Origin: Rickettsia typhi
GTDB taxonomy: Bacteria; Pseudomonadota; Alphaproteobacteria; Rickettsiales; UBA1997
Assembly (NCBI GenBank): GCA_945903615.1
Contig: CAMDOL010000026.1
Coordinates: 1 to 14,689 of the forward strand
DNA length: 14,689 nt
Direction: 5' to 3'
Shown here: positions 1 through 7,112 of the stretch, one piece after another
How the letters are laid out: every line of letters starts with the position of its first letter
Position numbering within the stretch: the stretch's first letter is position 1
The notes under the pieces: generated by a model
Database searches by the model: none
Told to the model about the DNA's origin: nothing
Seen by the model: the letters and a program-made list of their open reading frames with translations, nothing else
Made by a program: the position numbers and the translations under genes

Positions 1-16
1 TTCGCCCCTACAATAG

Positions 17-60
17 TCATTGCGAGAAGCGTGGCAATCCAGCGAAGCGGCAATCCAGCC
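17..60. repeat. Dispersed intergenic repeat, 'cattgcgag...ggcaatccag' type
   Basis: ATTGC (19-23) can pair with GCAAT (34-38), and an 11-base unit, GGCAATCCAGC, occurs twice in tandem (33-43 and 49-59). A run of six T follows at 61-66. Short GC-richer palindromic repeats with this wording are scattered in intergenic DNA of several AT-rich alphaproteobacteria and other genomes; that statement is from memory. The T run means the repeat could also act as a terminator for a gene to the left of the window. Confidence 0.6.
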
Positions 61-99
61 TTTTTTCATTTCACTTCAAAACGCATTAATTAACTAATT

Positions 100-128
100 T
101 TGACAATTTGAAATGTTACAAAGATAAC
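100..128 (+). promoter_or_regulatory. Candidate sigma-70 promoter for the XRE regulator
   Basis: A perfect -35 hexamer TTGACA (100-105) is followed after 17 bases by GATAAC (123-128), which matches four of six -10 consensus bases. Transcription would start near 135 and leave a leader of about 170 bases before the start codon at 307. A 14-base dyad, TACAA-attg-TTGTA (129-142), sits across the predicted start site. The heptamer CAATTTG (104-110) is the reverse complement of CAAATTG (131-137). These are candidate half-sites for autoregulation by the downstream gene, which is inference. Confidence 0.4.
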
Positions 129-256
129 TACAAATTGTTGTATTTTAGCCCAGAATAGACGAAGCTAGCGCCCGTATTTATGAATAAATAAGCCCTTTCC
201 AAATAGCAAATTATTCATAAAAGCAATTTTAAATATAAAGAAGTTAATTTGTAGTT
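126..256 (+). repeat. Nested inverted repeats in the leader of the XRE gene
   Basis: Two 11-base perfect inverted repeats are nested. The outer arms are 126-136 (AACTACAAATT) and 246-256 (AATTTGTAGTT). The inner arms are 177-187 (TTTATGAATAA) and 211-221 (TTATTCATAAA), with a 23-base loop. If transcribed from the promoter candidate at 100-128, most of the leader could fold into one branched structure. The arms are AT-rich, so chance is a real alternative. Apart from these, the promoter and the edge repeat, 1-306 shows no gene. Confidence 0.4.
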
Positions 257-306
257 GCTAACTTTATATAAAAATATTGCTCTTGTCAATTAAAAAATAA
301 TAAAAA

Positions 307-564
307 ATGAGCAAAGTCATCATAACTTATCAGCAATGCAAAGCGGCGAGAGATTTACTTAGCTGGAAACAAGAAGATTTAAGTAAAAAAGCAGGAATCA
401 ACAAAGCAACATTGGCAAATTTTGAAAGAGGCGTAAGGAATTTAAAAGTTGATACGCTGGAAAAAATTATCGATGCCTTTGAAAAAGTTGGAATCAGATT
501 TGAAAATGATGAAATTGCTTATGTGGTTAAGCTGTTGAAAGAAGTGAAGAAAACTAAAAAATAA
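307..564 (+). CDS. Small XRE-family helix-turn-helix regulator
   Basis: This 85-residue protein is essentially one Cro/C1-type DNA-binding domain. Residues 11-20 form the first helix (CKAARDLLSW), 21-29 the first HTH helix (KQEDLSKKA) and about 32-41 the recognition helix (NKATLANFER). A scaffold helix follows at 48-60, and the tail is short and lysine-rich. The wording, with W-x-QEDL followed by TLANFERG, matches the small single-domain regulators common in alphaproteobacteria. No sensor or dimerisation domain is visible, so it probably acts as a dimer on a palindromic operator. Its target is unknown; its own leader carries dyads that could be the operator. The start ATG at 307 leaves the domain complete, and no Shine-Dalgarno sequence precedes it. 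It stands alone with a 121-base gap to the next gene. Confidence 0.85.
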   Translation: MSKVIITYQQCKAARDLLSWKQEDLSKKAGINKATLANFERGVRNLKVDTLEKIIDAFEKVGIRFENDEIAYVVKLLKEVKKTKK

Positions 565-605
565 ATCCCTCGGTGCCAGCCGACATTTGCGAGTGCACGA
601 TTTAT
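561..605 (+). terminator. Hairpin just after the XRE gene, possible terminator
   Basis: ATAAATC (561-567) pairs with GATTTAT (599-605), and inside it GTGC pairs with GCAC after an asymmetric bulge. The hairpin overlaps the stop codon of the XRE gene at 562-564. The T-rich tract that follows is interrupted, so intrinsic termination is only possible, not clear. It could instead be a small palindromic repeat. Confidence 0.35.
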
Positions 606-620
606 ATTTATTAAATTTCA

Positions 621-643
621 ACAATTAAAAAATTTAAAATTTT
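621..643 (+). repeat. Left copy of an exact 23-base direct repeat
   Basis: This 23-base AT-only block (apart from one C) recurs base for base at 1574-1596. The two copies flank the membrane-protein gene at 686-1543. Each contains the self-complementary core AAATTTAAAATTT. It may be a shared intergenic element or a duplication footprint. Its low complexity weakens the case for common origin, although an exact 23-base match is longer than expected by chance in a window of this size. Confidence 0.55.
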
Positions 644-685
644 TTACAATAAAAACAAATAAAACGAATTACTTGGAATAATTTT

Positions 686-1543
686 ATGCATAAGAATTTT
701 TTACATTCAAAGTATGGTGAACTAATAATTTTTATTTTAGGAACTCTGTTATTTTGTAGCATAACTTATGTGACAATATCTTTAATACCACAAACAACTC
801 TTGGACTCCCTGTTTATAATCTAACGATTTCCCTTCTTGGTGGCGCTATATTTTATTTCTTTTTTACCTGGCTTCCTTTTTGGCGCAGAAAACATGCCAT
901 CAAGCCTTATAAAGAGAGATTATTTGCCAGATTATATTTTCAACTAGGTTATGTTATGCAAGAGTTATTTTTTCACTCTTTTCAATCCAAGAAAAAATTA
1001 TGCCGTTATGATAATTTTATAAAATATTCCAAAATTAAAAAATTATTTTCCAAATATAAGATAGATGAAAATAATTTTGATGAGTTCCTAAAAGAATTAT
1101 TTGATCCACACAGTGCTAAAAAATTTAATGCGGCGTCAAATGACATTAGAAAATTTTTAGAAGAAAACTCTACTGTCATTACTCAAACCCTCTCCAAAGA
1201 AGATTTTTCTGAGGTAATTAAAAATATAACTACCATACACCCTTTACATCACAATGAAAATGTGGGTGAATTTATAGTTAGATCTGAAACTAAAATAATA
1301 GCGATGATTGATAAAATTTATCGCTTTAGCGAATTTTTATCTAAGGAAGAAATAGAAGTTTTATCTAAGATAAGTGATCTAAAATTCTTTAGGTTATTTA
1401 CTGGTTCAGAAGCAATATTTGGCACTTTATTTCCTATGAAGTTAGATACATTTCCTAATGAATGTTACGAGCTATATCTTACATCGTTTGAATTAAGAAA
1501 AATATTACCAACAAAAAATTATCAACACCTAATAAATACCTAA
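686..1543 (+). CDS. Unrecognised two-helix membrane protein
   Basis: I do not recognise this 285-residue protein. Two hydrophobic segments stand at the N-terminus, about residues 12-34 and 43-66. The second ends in an aromatic stretch followed by the positively charged WRRKHAIKPYKER, which by the positive-inside rule places the remaining 215 or so residues in the cytoplasm. That part is mostly helical by composition, rich in Phe, Lys, Glu and Ile, and shows no enzymatic motif I can name. The ATG at 686 is preceded by a weak GGA at 675-677. Gaps of 121 bases to the XRE gene and 215 bases to the convergent secA end suggest its own transcript. It is more AT-rich than the housekeeping genes and sits between two copies of a 23-base repeat, so acquired origin is possible. 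The reading frame itself is convincing. Confidence 0.75.
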   Translation: MHKNFLHSKYGELIIFILGTLLFCSITYVTISLIPQTTLGLPVYNLTISLLGGAIFYFFFTWLPFWRRKHAIKPYKERLFARLYFQLGYVMQELFFHSFQSKKKLCRYDNFIKYSKIKKLFSKYKIDENNFDEFLKELFDPHSAKKFNAASNDIRKFLEENSTVITQTLSKEDFSEVIKNITTIHPLHHNENVGEFIVRSETKIIAMIDKIYRFSEFLSKEEIEVLSKISDLKFFRLFTGSEAIFGTLFPMKLDTFPNECYELYLTSFELRKILPTKNYQHLINT

Positions 1544-1573
1544 CAAACTTTTTTATGTTCACTAAAAATCTAA

Positions 1574-1596
1574 ACAATTAAAAAATTTAAAATTTT
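1574..1596 (+). repeat. Right copy of the exact 23-base direct repeat
   Basis: Identical to 621-643 and in the same orientation. It lies 30 bases after the stop of the membrane-protein gene. The bases flanking the two copies differ, apart from a single A on the left. Confidence 0.55.
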
Positions 1597-1619
1597 AACA
1601 AACACAAGGTCAGGATTGC

Positions 1620-1660
1620 AAAACCCGACCAGCGCCTAAACCAGCGCGGGCGTGGGTTTT
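1620..1660. terminator. GC-rich hairpin between convergent genes, candidate terminator
   Basis: AAAACCC (1620-1626) pairs with GGGTTTT (1654-1660), and inside it CGCC (1633-1636) pairs with GGCG (1649-1652). It is much more GC-rich than its surroundings and lies between two convergent genes, which suits a bidirectional terminator. No separate T run follows on either strand beyond the stem itself. An internal direct repeat, ACCAGCGC (1628-1635 and 1640-1647), also allows it to be a fragment of a dispersed repeat. Confidence 0.4.
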
Positions 1661-1758
1661 AAGTTATCGTTCCGATTTTTAAATTTGTATTATAATTGAG
1701 AATTAATCAAATTTCACAGTAAAAGGTAGGTTTTGCGTAAGTCCTATAAGTTACAGAT

Positions 1759-4491
1759 TTACCCGTGACACTGCTTATATTTCTTTCCGCTTCCGCAAGG
1801 GCAAGATTCGTTTCTGCCCACATTTCCCCAGCTTGAAGGATCGTTTGGATTGCGATTGGCAGCGGAGATGTTGGTTTTGATTGGGCTTTGAATTTGGGGT
1901 TGATTCATCAAAACCTCTTCAAAGCTTGGTGCATTTGGATCAATACGGCTGGCGAACATTTTTTGTTTGGCAGCAATTTGTTTTAGAATATCAATTTCAG
2001 CTTGTTTTTCAGAGTCCATTTTTAATTGTGAATGAGCATTGCGGCTCAGAGTTTTTTCTTCAATTTGCAACATCATCTCTTCAAATAAATTATAAGCCTC
2101 TCTTTTATATTCAATAAGCGGATCCTTTTGGGCGTAAGCACGAAGGTTGATGCTGTGGCGCAATTTATCCAGTGAACAAAGATGATCTTTCCATTCTTCG
2201 TCGAGCGTTGCTAAAAATAATTGCTTTTGCAATTGCAGCTCAATATCGCCATAAATTTGGCGGCGATGATCAAAAAGTTTTTTGGTTTCATCTTGCACCG
2301 CTTGCAAAATTTCAATATCGGAAATTCCTTCTTTTTCAGCTAAGGATTTTATATCTAATTTGAGACCATAAATTCTCTGCAACTCATTTTCGATTGCCTC
2401 CACGCCCCACTCTTCCGGATAAGCATTTTTGGCAATTTGTTTGCCGACAATATCTTCGTTAATGTCTTCACGGATTTTTTCAATCTCCCCAGAAACATCA
2501 TTAGAAGTGATCAATTTGGTTCTCTTTTCAAAAATCGCTTTGCGTTGTTGATTCACCACATCGTCATATTTTATCAGATTTTTACGAATCTCATAATTGC
2601 GCATTTCAACCTTGTGCTGCGCTCTGGCCAAAGTTTTGGTGATCCACGGATGGAAAATTGCTTCGTCATCTTTTAAACCCAATCTGGAAAGCATCGCTTG
2701 CAATTTTTCAGAGCCAAAAATCCGCATCAGATCATCTTCGAGCGAGATAAAGAATTTCGATTTTCCTGGATCGCCTTGCCTTCCTGATCTTCCGCGCAAT
2801 TGATTATCAATGCGGCGGCTTTCATGACGCTCGGTGCCCAAAACATAAAGCCCACCAGCATCAATGGCAATTTTTTTATCGGCTTCGATTTTCTTTTTAA
2901 TTGCAGCAATTTTTTCATTCAAAAGATTTTCGTCAGTGATTTCTAAGCGTGCTTCTTCGATTAACATTTCTGGATTTCCACCAAGCATAATATCCGTGCC
3001 TCGCCCAGCCATATTAGTGGCGATAGTGATTGATCCGGGAATGCCAGCACCAGAAATTATATGCGCTTCTTTTTCGTGATATTTGGCGTTTAAAACTCTG
3101 TGAGGAATTTTGTGGGCGGTTAAAAGTTTGGATAAGTGCTCAGATTTCTCAATGCTGATTGTGCCTACAAGCATTGGCTGCTGACGCTTATGACAATCTT
3201 CAATCACCTTTACAATCGCCTTATATTTTTCAACTTCGTTTTTATAAATCGCATCATCTTCATCGATTCGTGAAACGCTGCGATTGGTTGGAATTTCTAC
3301 AACTTTCAAACCATAAATCTCTTCAAACTCAATGGCTTCGGTGCTTGCCGTTCCTGTCATTCCAGCTAATTTTTTATAAAGACGGAAATAATTTTGAAAA
3401 GTAATTGAAGCTAAAGTTTGATTTTCATTTCTAACTCGCACTTTTTCTTTGGCTTCCAAAGCTTGATGCAAGCCATCGGAAAACCTTCTGCCTTCTTGCA
3501 TTCTACCAGTGAATTCGTCGATGATAATTACCGAATTATCCTTAACGATGTAATCAATTTCATCTTTAAAAAGTTTATGTGCCTTGAGTGCTTGGTTGAT
3601 GTGATGAACCAAAGAAATGTTGTGGATATCATAAATTCCCGAATCTTCAGCAATCAAGCGGTTTTGTTTGAGAAGTTTTTCAATGGTTTCAATACCTTCT
3701 TCGGTCAAAAAAACATTACGCTCTTTTTCTTCCATCTGAAAATCAACATCTTTTAAAAGTGGAATCAAGCGATTGATATCTTCATAAAGTTTAGAATTAT
3801 CATCAGTTGGTCCAGATATGATTAGCGGGGTTCTCGCCTCATCAACTAGAATAGAATCGACTTCATCTACAATCGCAAAATGATGATTTCTTTGTGCCAT
3901 ATCGGAGGTGGCAAATTTCATATTGTCGCGCAAATAATCAAAACCAAGCTCATTATTTGTGGCATAAGTTATATCACAATTATAAGCCGCTTTTCTTTGT
4001 GCGTCGTTCAAATCATTAATCACACAACCAACTGAAAGACCCAAAAATTCATGAATTTTCCCCATCCAAGAAGCATCGCGTCTTGCCAAATAATCGTTGG
4101 TAGTTACCACATGAACACCTTGCTCGGTTAAAGCATTTAGATAGCACGGTAAAGTTGCCACCAAGGTTTTGCCCTCGCCCGTTCTCATCTCAGAAATTTT
4201 GCCGCAGTGTAAAATCATTCCGCCGATCAACTGCACATCAAAATGGCGCATTCCCAAAACTCGTTTGGAAGCCTCTCTGACAACAGCGAAGGCTTCGCAC
4301 AAAATTTGATCGAGCGTTTCACCATTTTTCAAACGGTTTTTAAATTCAACTGTTTTAGCTTGCAGCTCTTGGTCAGAAAGGCTTGAAATTGCTGGCTCAA
4401 AAGCATTAATTTTTTCAACATTTCCAGCCAAAGATTTGATAACCCGATCATTGACCGAGCCAAAGATTTTTTTTGCAATAAAGCCAAACAT
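1759..4491 (-). CDS. secA: Preprotein translocase ATPase SecA
   Basis: SecA is the motor that binds preproteins at the inner face of the membrane and drives them through SecYEG by ATP hydrolysis. At 910 residues this is full length (the E. coli protein has 901). The order is canonical: N-terminal helix; nucleotide-binding domain 1 with Walker A GEGKT at 105-109 and the DEVD box at 209-212, followed by SILVDEARTPLIISG; the preprotein cross-linking region; nucleotide-binding domain 2 with TNMAGRGTDIMLGG and QLRGRSGRQGDPG; the helical scaffold and wing; and a C-terminal zinc-binding tail CPCGSGKKYKQCHG (C-x-C-x8-CH) that contacts SecB and phospholipid. The ATG at 4491 gives the normal MFGF-like start. 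It is transcribed away from hslU, with 146 bases between the two start codons. No secM or other leader gene is present. Nothing looks damaged. Confidence 0.99.
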   Translation of the reverse strand: MFGFIAKKIFGSVNDRVIKSLAGNVEKINAFEPAISSLSDQELQAKTVEFKNRLKNGETLDQILCEAFAVVREASKRVLGMRHFDVQLIGGMILHCGKISEMRTGEGKTLVATLPCYLNALTEQGVHVVTTNDYLARRDASWMGKIHEFLGLSVGCVINDLNDAQRKAAYNCDITYATNNELGFDYLRDNMKFATSDMAQRNHHFAIVDEVDSILVDEARTPLIISGPTDDNSKLYEDINRLIPLLKDVDFQMEEKERNVFLTEEGIETIEKLLKQNRLIAEDSGIYDIHNISLVHHINQALKAHKLFKDEIDYIVKDNSVIIIDEFTGRMQEGRRFSDGLHQALEAKEKVRVRNENQTLASITFQNYFRLYKKLAGMTGTASTEAIEFEEIYGLKVVEIPTNRSVSRIDEDDAIYKNEVEKYKAIVKVIEDCHKRQQPMLVGTISIEKSEHLSKLLTAHKIPHRVLNAKYHEKEAHIISGAGIPGSITIATNMAGRGTDIMLGGNPEMLIEEARLEITDENLLNEKIAAIKKKIEADKKIAIDAGGLYVLGTERHESRRIDNQLRGRSGRQGDPGKSKFFISLEDDLMRIFGSEKLQAMLSRLGLKDDEAIFHPWITKTLARAQHKVEMRNYEIRKNLIKYDDVVNQQRKAIFEKRTKLITSNDVSGEIEKIREDINEDIVGKQIAKNAYPEEWGVEAIENELQRIYGLKLDIKSLAEKEGISDIEILQAVQDETKKLFDHRRQIYGDIELQLQKQLFLATLDEEWKDHLCSLDKLRHSINLRAYAQKDPLIEYKREAYNLFEEMMLQIEEKTLSRNAHSQLKMDSEKQAEIDILKQIAAKQKMFASRIDPNAPSFEEVLMNQPQIQSPIKTNISAANRNPNDPSSWGNVGRNESCPCGSGKKYKQCHG

Positions 4492-4529
4492 TGTGTTTTT
4501 CAGATTGTTGTGATTTGAGGAAGCTGGGG

Positions 4530-4558
4530 ATAATAGTTAGTGTTGATTAAAAAATCAT
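4530..4558 (-). promoter_or_regulatory. Weak candidate promoter for secA
   Basis: On the minus strand a -10-like TATTAT (4535 down to 4530) lies 38 bases before the secA start codon. The sequence 17 bases further upstream (ATGATT, 4558 down to 4553) is a poor -35. On the other strand TTGATT (4543-4548) could be a -35 for hslU, but no good -10 follows at the right spacing. The 146 bases between the two genes must nonetheless carry both promoters. Confidence 0.3.
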
Positions 4559-4637
4559 TAATAATTTAACCTTGTCTTTTCCGCCAGCCCTTCCTAAAAT
4601 CCGCCACTTCGTTGTTAATTTAAAATCAATCAAACCA

Positions 4638-5972
4638 ATGTCCAAACAACTCGGTGTTTTTTCTCTCACTCCCAAACAAATCGTTGCTGAATTAAACAAA
4701 TATATTGTTGGTCAAGATGACGCCAAAAAAGCAGTAGCAATTGCACTTAGAAACCGCTACAGACGCAAGCTGGTCGCCAGCCCAATGCGCGAAGAAATTG
4801 TGCCAAAAAATATTTTAAGCATTGGTCCAACTGGCGTGGGTAAAACTGAAATTGCCCGACGATTAGCCAAATTAGTTGGGGCGCCATTTATCAAAGTTGA
4901 GGCAACAAAATTTACCGAGGTCGGTTATGTTGGTCGCGATGTTGAATCCATCATTCGTGATTTAATTGAAGTGGCGGTGAAAATGACTCGCACTGAAATG
5001 AAAAAGAAAATTGCCAATGAAGCAGAGGAAAAAGCTCGCGCCCGAGTTTTATTGGCTTTAGTTGGAGCCGAAGCTTCTGTCGAAACCAGAGAAAAATTTT
5101 CTCAAATGCTTGCAAAAGGTGAGTTAGATGATCGAGAAATTGAAATTGAAGTTTCTGAAAATTCTTCCAATTCATTTTCTTCAACCCTTGATTTGCCTGG
5201 TGCGATGGTGGGAATGATTAATATTGGCGAAATTATTGGCAAGGCAATTGGTGCGGACAAAACCAAAAAAGTGAAAATGACCGTCGCCAAAGCCCTAAAA
5301 ACAACAATCGAGGAAGAAAGCGCCAACTTGCTTGATGAAGAGCAAATTGTGCAAACCGCAGTTCAAAATGTTGAGGAGGATGGAATTGTTTTTATCGATG
5401 AGATCGACAAAATTTGTGCCAAAAACAGCTCAAGCCGCGGCGGCGATGTTTCCCGTGAAGGCGTACAACGAGATTTATTGCCACTTGTCGAAGGAACAAC
5501 AGTTAACAGCAAATATGGAGCGATCAAAACCGATCACATTTTGTTCATCGCTTCGGGTGCTTTTCACATTTGCAAACCTTCGGATTTATTGCCAGAATTA
5601 CAAGGTCGCTTCCCAATTCGTGTTCAATTAAAACCACTAACCGAAGCTGATTTGGTGCGGATTTTAAAAGAACCAGAATCAAGCCTAATCAAACAATATG
5701 TTGCGTTAATGGCGGTCGATAATGTGAAGCTGGATTTCAACGATGAAGGCATTAACGAGATTGCCAAAATTGCTTATAAGGTGAATGGCGAGGTTGAAAA
5801 TATTGGCGCCAGAAGACTTTATACTTTGCTAGAAAAAATCTTGGAAGAGGTTAGTTTTGCTGCGGGCGATACTAAAAAAAGTAGCAAAATTTTGATTGAT
5901 AAAAAGTATGTCGATAATCATTTAGGAGATTTAGCCAATGGCAAAACTGATTTATCGAAATTTATTTTATAA
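4638..5972 (+). CDS. hslU: HslU (ClpY), ATPase subunit of the HslUV protease
   Basis: HslU is a hexameric AAA+ unfoldase that recognises cytoplasmic proteins and threads them into the HslV peptidase. I choose the ATG at 4638, giving 444 residues (E. coli 443) and the family N-terminus with [17 protein letters not shown]. An in-frame TTG at 4572 would add 22 residues with no counterpart in the family. Visible motifs are Walker A GPTGVGKT (63-70), the pore loop GYVG (96-99), an intermediate domain from about 105 to 230, Walker B VFIDEID (251-257), the [10 protein letters not shown] segment with the arginine finger region, GARRLY (sensor 2), and the C-terminal tail LSKFIL that docks into HslV. 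hslV normally lies directly upstream in the same operon. Here secA, facing the other way, occupies that place, and hslV is not in the window. The ispA start follows after three bases. Confidence 0.97.
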   Translation: MSKQLGVFSLTPKQIVAELNKYIVGQDDAKKAVAIALRNRYRRKLVASPMREEIVPKNILSIGPTGVGKTEIARRLAKLVGAPFIKVEATKFTEVGYVGRDVESIIRDLIEVAVKMTRTEMKKKIANEAEEKARARVLLALVGAEASVETREKFSQMLAKGELDDREIEIEVSENSSNSFSSTLDLPGAMVGMINIGEIIGKAIGADKTKKVKMTVAKALKTTIEEESANLLDEEQIVQTAVQNVEEDGIVFIDEIDKICAKNSSSRGGDVSREGVQRDLLPLVEGTTVNSKYGAIKTDHILFIASGAFHICKPSDLLPELQGRFPIRVQLKPLTEADLVRILKEPESSLIKQYVALMAVDNVKLDFNDEGINEIAKIAYKVNGEVENIGARRLYTLLEKILEEVSFAAGDTKKSSKILIDKKYVDNHLGDLANGKTDLSKFIL

Positions 5973-5975
5973 TCT

Positions 5976-6872
5976 ATGCAACTAGCAAATGAGCTTGCCA
6001 AAGCTGCAAGTTTAGTCGAAAAAAGAATGCTGGAACTATTACCAAACCCACAAAAACTTTCTGATTCAAAATTGGCTTTGGCAATGAATTATAGCGCGCT
6101 TACCAAAGGCAAAAGGATTCGCCCTTTTTTAACTCTTACCACCGCCAATATCTTTGCCAATATCTTTGGTGTCAATAGCGATTTGGCTAATAGGGATGTA
6201 ATTTTAGATGTGGCTGCGGTTTTAGAATTTATTCATATCTATTCTTTAATTCACGATGATTTGCCAGCAATGGATGATGATGATTTTCGTCGTGGCGAGC
6301 CAAGTTGTCATAAAAAATTTGATGAGGCAACGGCAATTCTGGCTGGCGATTCGCTTTTAACTTTTGCCTTTGAAATTTTATCCGATCAAAAACTAAAAAT
6401 TTCTAGCGATATTAAATGCAAATTGATCAACAACATCGCTCAGGCAATTGGCTTTGAAGGTATGGCTGGAGGACAAATGCTGGATTTAGAAGCACAGAAT
6501 AAAACTTTAAGCCAAGAGCAAATTTTTAAACTTCATCATTTAAAAACCGGCAAGATGCTTATCGCCGCAACTGAAGCTGGGGCAATTTTGGGCGGCGCTA
6601 ATGACGAACAGAAAAATGCCCTACTTAATTATGGAACAAATATTGGACTGGCTTTCCAAATCAAAGATGACCTTTTAGATTTTGAAGAACACCAATTACA
6701 ACCCAAAACCAAACCTGATCCAGCCAGCATCGTTAATTTGATTGGTCCAAAAGCCGCTTTGGAAAAACTAAATTCACTCAAAGAACAAGCCATTTTAGAT
6801 TTAAGAATATTTGATGAAAAAGCGGATTTGCTGCGTGATCTAGCGGTTTTTATCGTTAAAAGAAAGAGCTAA
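5976..6872 (+). CDS. ispA: Short-chain polyprenyl diphosphate synthase, probably farnesyl diphosphate synthase
   Basis: This cytosolic enzyme condenses isopentenyl diphosphate with allylic diphosphates, supplying farnesyl diphosphate for undecaprenol, quinone and haem O side chains. The 298-residue length and motifs fit IspA: KGKRIRP (44-50) for isopentenyl binding; the first aspartate-rich motif DDLPAMD (94-100) with the two-residue insertion of bacterial type II enzymes; Tyr89 five residues before it, the position that limits chain length to about C15; GMAGGQMLDL around 162-171; and the second aspartate-rich motif DDLLD (231-235). After that motif the loop is short compared with E. coli IspA, but the lysine-containing segment remains. 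A geranylgeranyl synthase is the main alternative. The start is three bases after the hslU stop with no Shine-Dalgarno, so it is probably translated from the same message. The stop TAA at 6870-6872 lies directly against the hairpin element. Confidence 0.93.
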   Translation: MQLANELAKAASLVEKRMLELLPNPQKLSDSKLALAMNYSALTKGKRIRPFLTLTTANIFANIFGVNSDLANRDVILDVAAVLEFIHIYSLIHDDLPAMDDDDFRRGEPSCHKKFDEATAILAGDSLLTFAFEILSDQKLKISSDIKCKLINNIAQAIGFEGMAGGQMLDLEAQNKTLSQEQIFKLHHLKTGKMLIAATEAGAILGGANDEQKNALLNYGTNIGLAFQIKDDLLDFEEHQLQPKTKPDPASIVNLIGPKAALEKLNSLKEQAILDLRIFDEKADLLRDLAVFIVKRKS

Positions 6873-7031
6873 TACCATTTCGAATCTATAATGCGTGATA
6901 TAGGCAAAATATTTTAAGTCAAAAATTATTACAAAAATCGCCTCTGTATCAGGATATACAGCAAGATTTTTGTGATGATTTTTGGCTTAAAAGATGAAGC
7001 ATATATCATGGATTATAGGTTGGAAATGGTA
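6873..7031 (+). mobile_element. MITE-like long hairpin element flanked by TA
   Basis: The outer arms start CCATTTC (from 6875) and end GAAATGG (to 7029), with TA directly outside each end (6873-6874 and 7030-7031), as expected for a TA target duplication. Pairing runs 6875-6902 with 7002-7029, interrupted by two G-G mismatches. After a nine-base internal loop on each side it resumes as an unbroken 28-pair stem, 6912-6939 with 6965-6992, and ends in a tip, CTGTAT (6944-6949) with ATACAG (6956-6961). It contains no ORF and fills most of the ispA-pntB gap. TA duplication and terminal inverted repeats recall non-autonomous relatives of IS630/Tc1-mariner elements. That link is inference, as no transposase is present. 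It would fold strongly in RNA and may end or stabilise the hslU-ispA message. Confidence 0.7.
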
Positions 7032-7045
7032 TAACCTGCCAAACC

Positions 7046-7073
7046 TTGAATCTTTAAAATATTCTGCCATTAT
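7046..7073 (+). promoter_or_regulatory. Weak candidate promoter for pntB
   Basis: TTGAAT (7046-7051) and CATTAT (7068-7073) are separated by 16 bases and lie about 40 bases before the pntB start. The match to consensus is moderate. The position, just after the hairpin element and before a gene that begins a tightly packed run, makes a promoter plausible here. Confidence 0.3.
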
Positions 7074-7112
7074 TCGCCTCCCGATCTGACGCACCAACAA
7101 CATTTAATAAAT

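Noticed and set aside
1..66. CRISPR-like direct repeats at the left edge
   Set aside because: The two 11-base units are only five bases apart and belong to a palindromic dispersed repeat; there are no spacers and no cas genes.
442..624. Minus-strand 60-codon frame overlapping the XRE gene
   Set aside because: It is antisense to a clear helix-turn-helix domain, rich in Phe and Asn, and without a recognisable product.
3418..3756. 112-codon plus-strand reading frame inside secA
   Set aside because: It lies antisense to strongly conserved secA sequence, has low-complexity Phe/Ile/Asn-rich content typical of AT-rich reverse frames, and has no motif. The other short frames inside secA, hslU, pntB, efp, mutS, nrdR and the glycosylase were dropped for the same reason.
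4572..4637. N-terminal extension of hslU from a TTG codon
   Set aside because: The extra 22 residues have no counterpart in HslU, and the ATG at 4638 gives the exact family length and N-terminus.
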